The notes below the pieces were generated by a model, which saw only the letters and a program-made list of their open reading frames with translations, was not told where the DNA came from and did no database searches. Position numbers and translations under genes: made by a program. Below are positions 19,260 through 21,192 of a DNA stretch of 21,192 nucleotides, piece by piece (the stretch's first letter is position 1; every line of letters begins with the position of its first letter). The stretch comes from Trichinella spiralis (Eukaryota > Nematoda > Enoplea > Trichinellida > Trichinellidae), in contig CM012955.1 in the NCBI GenBank assembly GCA_000181795.3, positions 6,374,015 to 6,395,206 on the forward strand, in the 5' to 3' direction.

Positions 19260-21192
19260 TTAAATTGCATTGTAAATATTGAGCGTTTCCATTCCAGTGA
19301 TGATAATAGCTTCCTAAAATAAAATTAACATTTCATGACATTAAATGATAACTTTGCTGCATAATTCATAAAGAAAGTATAATTTAATTTTATTAAAAGA
19401 AATTAATACAACATATGTGTATATTAAAATATTTATTTTTTTACAACAGTGTTGGTCAACCAGAGGGGTGCGTTCTCCTAGGGGGCGGGGGGGGCGTGTG
19501 AAGGGTACGGGGGGAAGCACGAAATTTTAGTCCTGCATAGGTGTTCAAAATTAAAAAGTTCATTTCTGTTGAAACCTGAAGTACTTCCTGAGCTCATATA
19601 GTTAATTTATGCGGCTCCTAAGATGCCTAGTCAATAGATATCATCATCTTATTTACAATGCATTAACAAATTGCTCGCCTGCATATCATAGTAATGATTT
19701 TTATTTTGATGTTGGTGACTTTTTGTTCCCCAGTGAACCGTTTCTTACAAGTTTCTACTTCTGGCTAAATTTTCACCGCCTTTTTTTACTGGTCATCTTA
19801 GTTTTAGCATAACAGCCTCAGCTTTGCACAGTTTATCATTTACCACTGTACTAAAATCACATCGTACTGCAGCTGGGCTTGATTCAACCATGAGGCAACA
19901 ATTTACTTTGCGTACATACTTTTCTTTTTTGGGGAGTAGGGGTATTAATTGCACAACTTTGATTAAGAGGGCGGCGTGCGCTGACAGTCGTTCAGAACCA
20001 TTGTTTTGCAGTATTGCAATGTTACCCCATTTGTTTAAATATAGTAAATATTTAAAAATATTTCATACACTGAAATCAACTGTACATACCTTGCCAAATT
20101 TTTCTTCTAACGCTCGTCGACCAAGTAATCGATGTTTCAACTTCACCATAAGATTCTGAAATGTTAATCTTAAGTGAGACTAACCTAACTTTTTGAAAAA
20201 GTGACAACTCACTTCATATTCATCATCGCTTTCCTCCGGTTCTGATTTGTAATTCATGTTCTACAAACAAAATATAAAATTCTTATTTAAAATAACAAAT
20301 GCAAAAGCTAGAATACTATTCATTTTGGTTAATTTCAATTCTCAAACAATTAAGACAAAGTCATTTTGAAATTAAGAAATACTGTCTAAGAAAATTATAT
20401 CATCTCTTTATGAAATAATTACTATGTGAAAGCTTAATGATAAAAAACCTGAAGACTTGAGAACAAAATTTAGAAGTTCAATTCATGAAAATGCATTCGT
20501 TTTCAAAATGCCATTGTTGCTTTCAACGCAAATTTAAATGCACCAACTCTAATAATAATGTATTTTAAATTTGCTTACCCATGCAGATAGTCTAACGTCT
20601 TTGTATTTTTTTCGTTGAAACAATCGTCTAAAAATATAAACTATTCCATGTATTAATAGCTGAAGTAAACTAAACGGGGGTGGAATCATTCGACATTCAT
20701 CAAAAAATTCCATCCATATCTGACTCAAAACATAAGCCCATTCTTTTTCACTATTTTCCTGAAAATGTATGTTTTATGTTTGTATAGAAAATGCAAATAA
20801 ATTGAAAAACAAATTTTTGCTAACCAACACAGCTGCTGCAGTATTTGACATGATAGAGATCATTAAATTCAATAACGATACCACAAGAATGATATAATAT
20901 AAAGCAGATAAAAGTTCAGCAGCAGATTGTACTAAATGATGCTTTGTTTCTTCTTTGTCAGGTCCAAATTGTCCCACAACCACTTCCAGACGTTCTGGGT
21001 CCAAATAACCATACCATGCCCAGTATAGGTATCGAATTGCTGATTCAATGCTAAAATGTGCTACCCTTACTATTGTTAAACAGTTGTCAAAAAATAAAAA
21101 AAAATACCTTGTCATGAAGGTAGGCTGTTCGTACAGTTACCTTCTATTAAAACAACATTACCTTTGTAATGTTCAATAAGGTAATTTAGACG
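19260..21192 (-). CDS. TRPC-type cation channel, C-terminal part (gene runs off the window)
   Basis: Exons recognised: 21050–20825, 20758–20579, 20260–20213, 20155–20090, and a last exon from 19313. The first encodes the pore region (RYLYWAWYGYLDPERLE) and helix S6 (LLSALYYIILVVSLLNLMI then SIMSNT), the place of LLNMLIAMMNN in TRPC channels. The next gives EWAYVLSQIWMEFFDE and PPPFSLL, matching the TRP box and the following LWMSYFDE–PPPFN segment of TRPC proteins. Short exons follow (DDEYENLMVKLKHRLLG), like the TRPC C-terminal helix. The TRP box EWKFAR is changed to EWAYVL, keeping only E, W and an aromatic residue. Read directly in phase, the protein ends at 19260. A longer frame of the same exon, ending at 19213 (EQFEDAFT), would need an extra exon. 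Upstream, LYEQPTFMT at about 21140–21106 fits S5–pore sequence, but its exon boundary is unresolved. It would conduct cations, probably calcium, at the plasma membrane. Confidence 0.8.
19447..20035 (-). mobile_element. hAT-like DNA transposon fragment in the last TRPC intron
   Basis: The segment begins CAGTGTTGGTCAACCAG, which resembles the CAGTG…CAACC termini of hAT elements, and is followed by a G-rich stretch (19472–19515). The bases before it, ttttacaa, could be an 8-bp target duplication, but no matching copy or opposite terminus was found, so the right boundary is uncertain. Minus-strand coding-like sequence starts MTSKKRR, as many hAT transposases do, and is then broken by stops. It is a degenerate, non-autonomous copy. 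It lies in a 776-nt intron, much longer than its neighbours. Confidence 0.4.

Noticed and set aside
19824-20159. 111-codon plus-strand open frame.
   Set aside because: It overlaps a confirmed TRPC exon on the opposite strand and the hAT-like fragment, and has no recognisable domain.

Overview
The window is animal nuclear DNA. Genes are split by short GT–AG introns (49 to about 800 nt), the non-coding DNA is very AT-rich, and the proteins are metazoan: an animal-type chitin synthase, a CREC-family EF-hand protein, a TRPC-like channel and an Ig–EGF membrane ligand. A chitin synthase with compact introns suits an ecdysozoan or another small invertebrate. The exact phylum cannot be fixed from the sequence alone.

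Layout. 1–1477 is DNA-transposon territory: the C-terminal end of a piggyBac transposase lies between two near-identical inverted arms of about 230 bp. 2090–9632 (minus) is a nearly complete chitin synthase gene. Seventeen exons could be joined in phase into one reading frame of about 1,664 codons with the diagnostic family motifs; only its 5' end is uncertain. 9640–12640 is mixed: possible 5' exons, a cysteine-rich open frame on the minus strand (11032–11360), and a GC-richer LTR-element remnant (11858–12618). 13624–14627 (minus) is a small complete gene for a signal-peptide, Ig, EGF, transmembrane protein of 237 residues, resembling neuregulin or Vein ligands. 15315–16658 (plus) is a complete reticulocalbin/calumenin gene of 312 residues with six EF-hands and a HEEL C-terminus. 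17754–18296 (minus) is a two-exon gene for an unrecognised 110-residue membrane protein. 19260–21192 (minus) holds the 3' part of a TRPC-type channel with a hAT-like insertion in its last intron.

The genes are independent eukaryotic transcription units, not an operon. The Ig–EGF gene and the reticulocalbin gene are divergent and share about 690 bp of upstream DNA. Chitin synthase acts at the plasma membrane, reticulocalbin in the secretory pathway, the Ig–EGF protein probably as a membrane-anchored growth-factor ligand, and the TRPC protein as a cation channel. No direct functional link among them is visible. The observations most worth following are the inverted piggyBac derivative, the Ig–EGF ligand with a frame-preserving tail intron, a perfect 28-bp palindrome beside a splice donor of chitin synthase, and the two unrecognised small genes.
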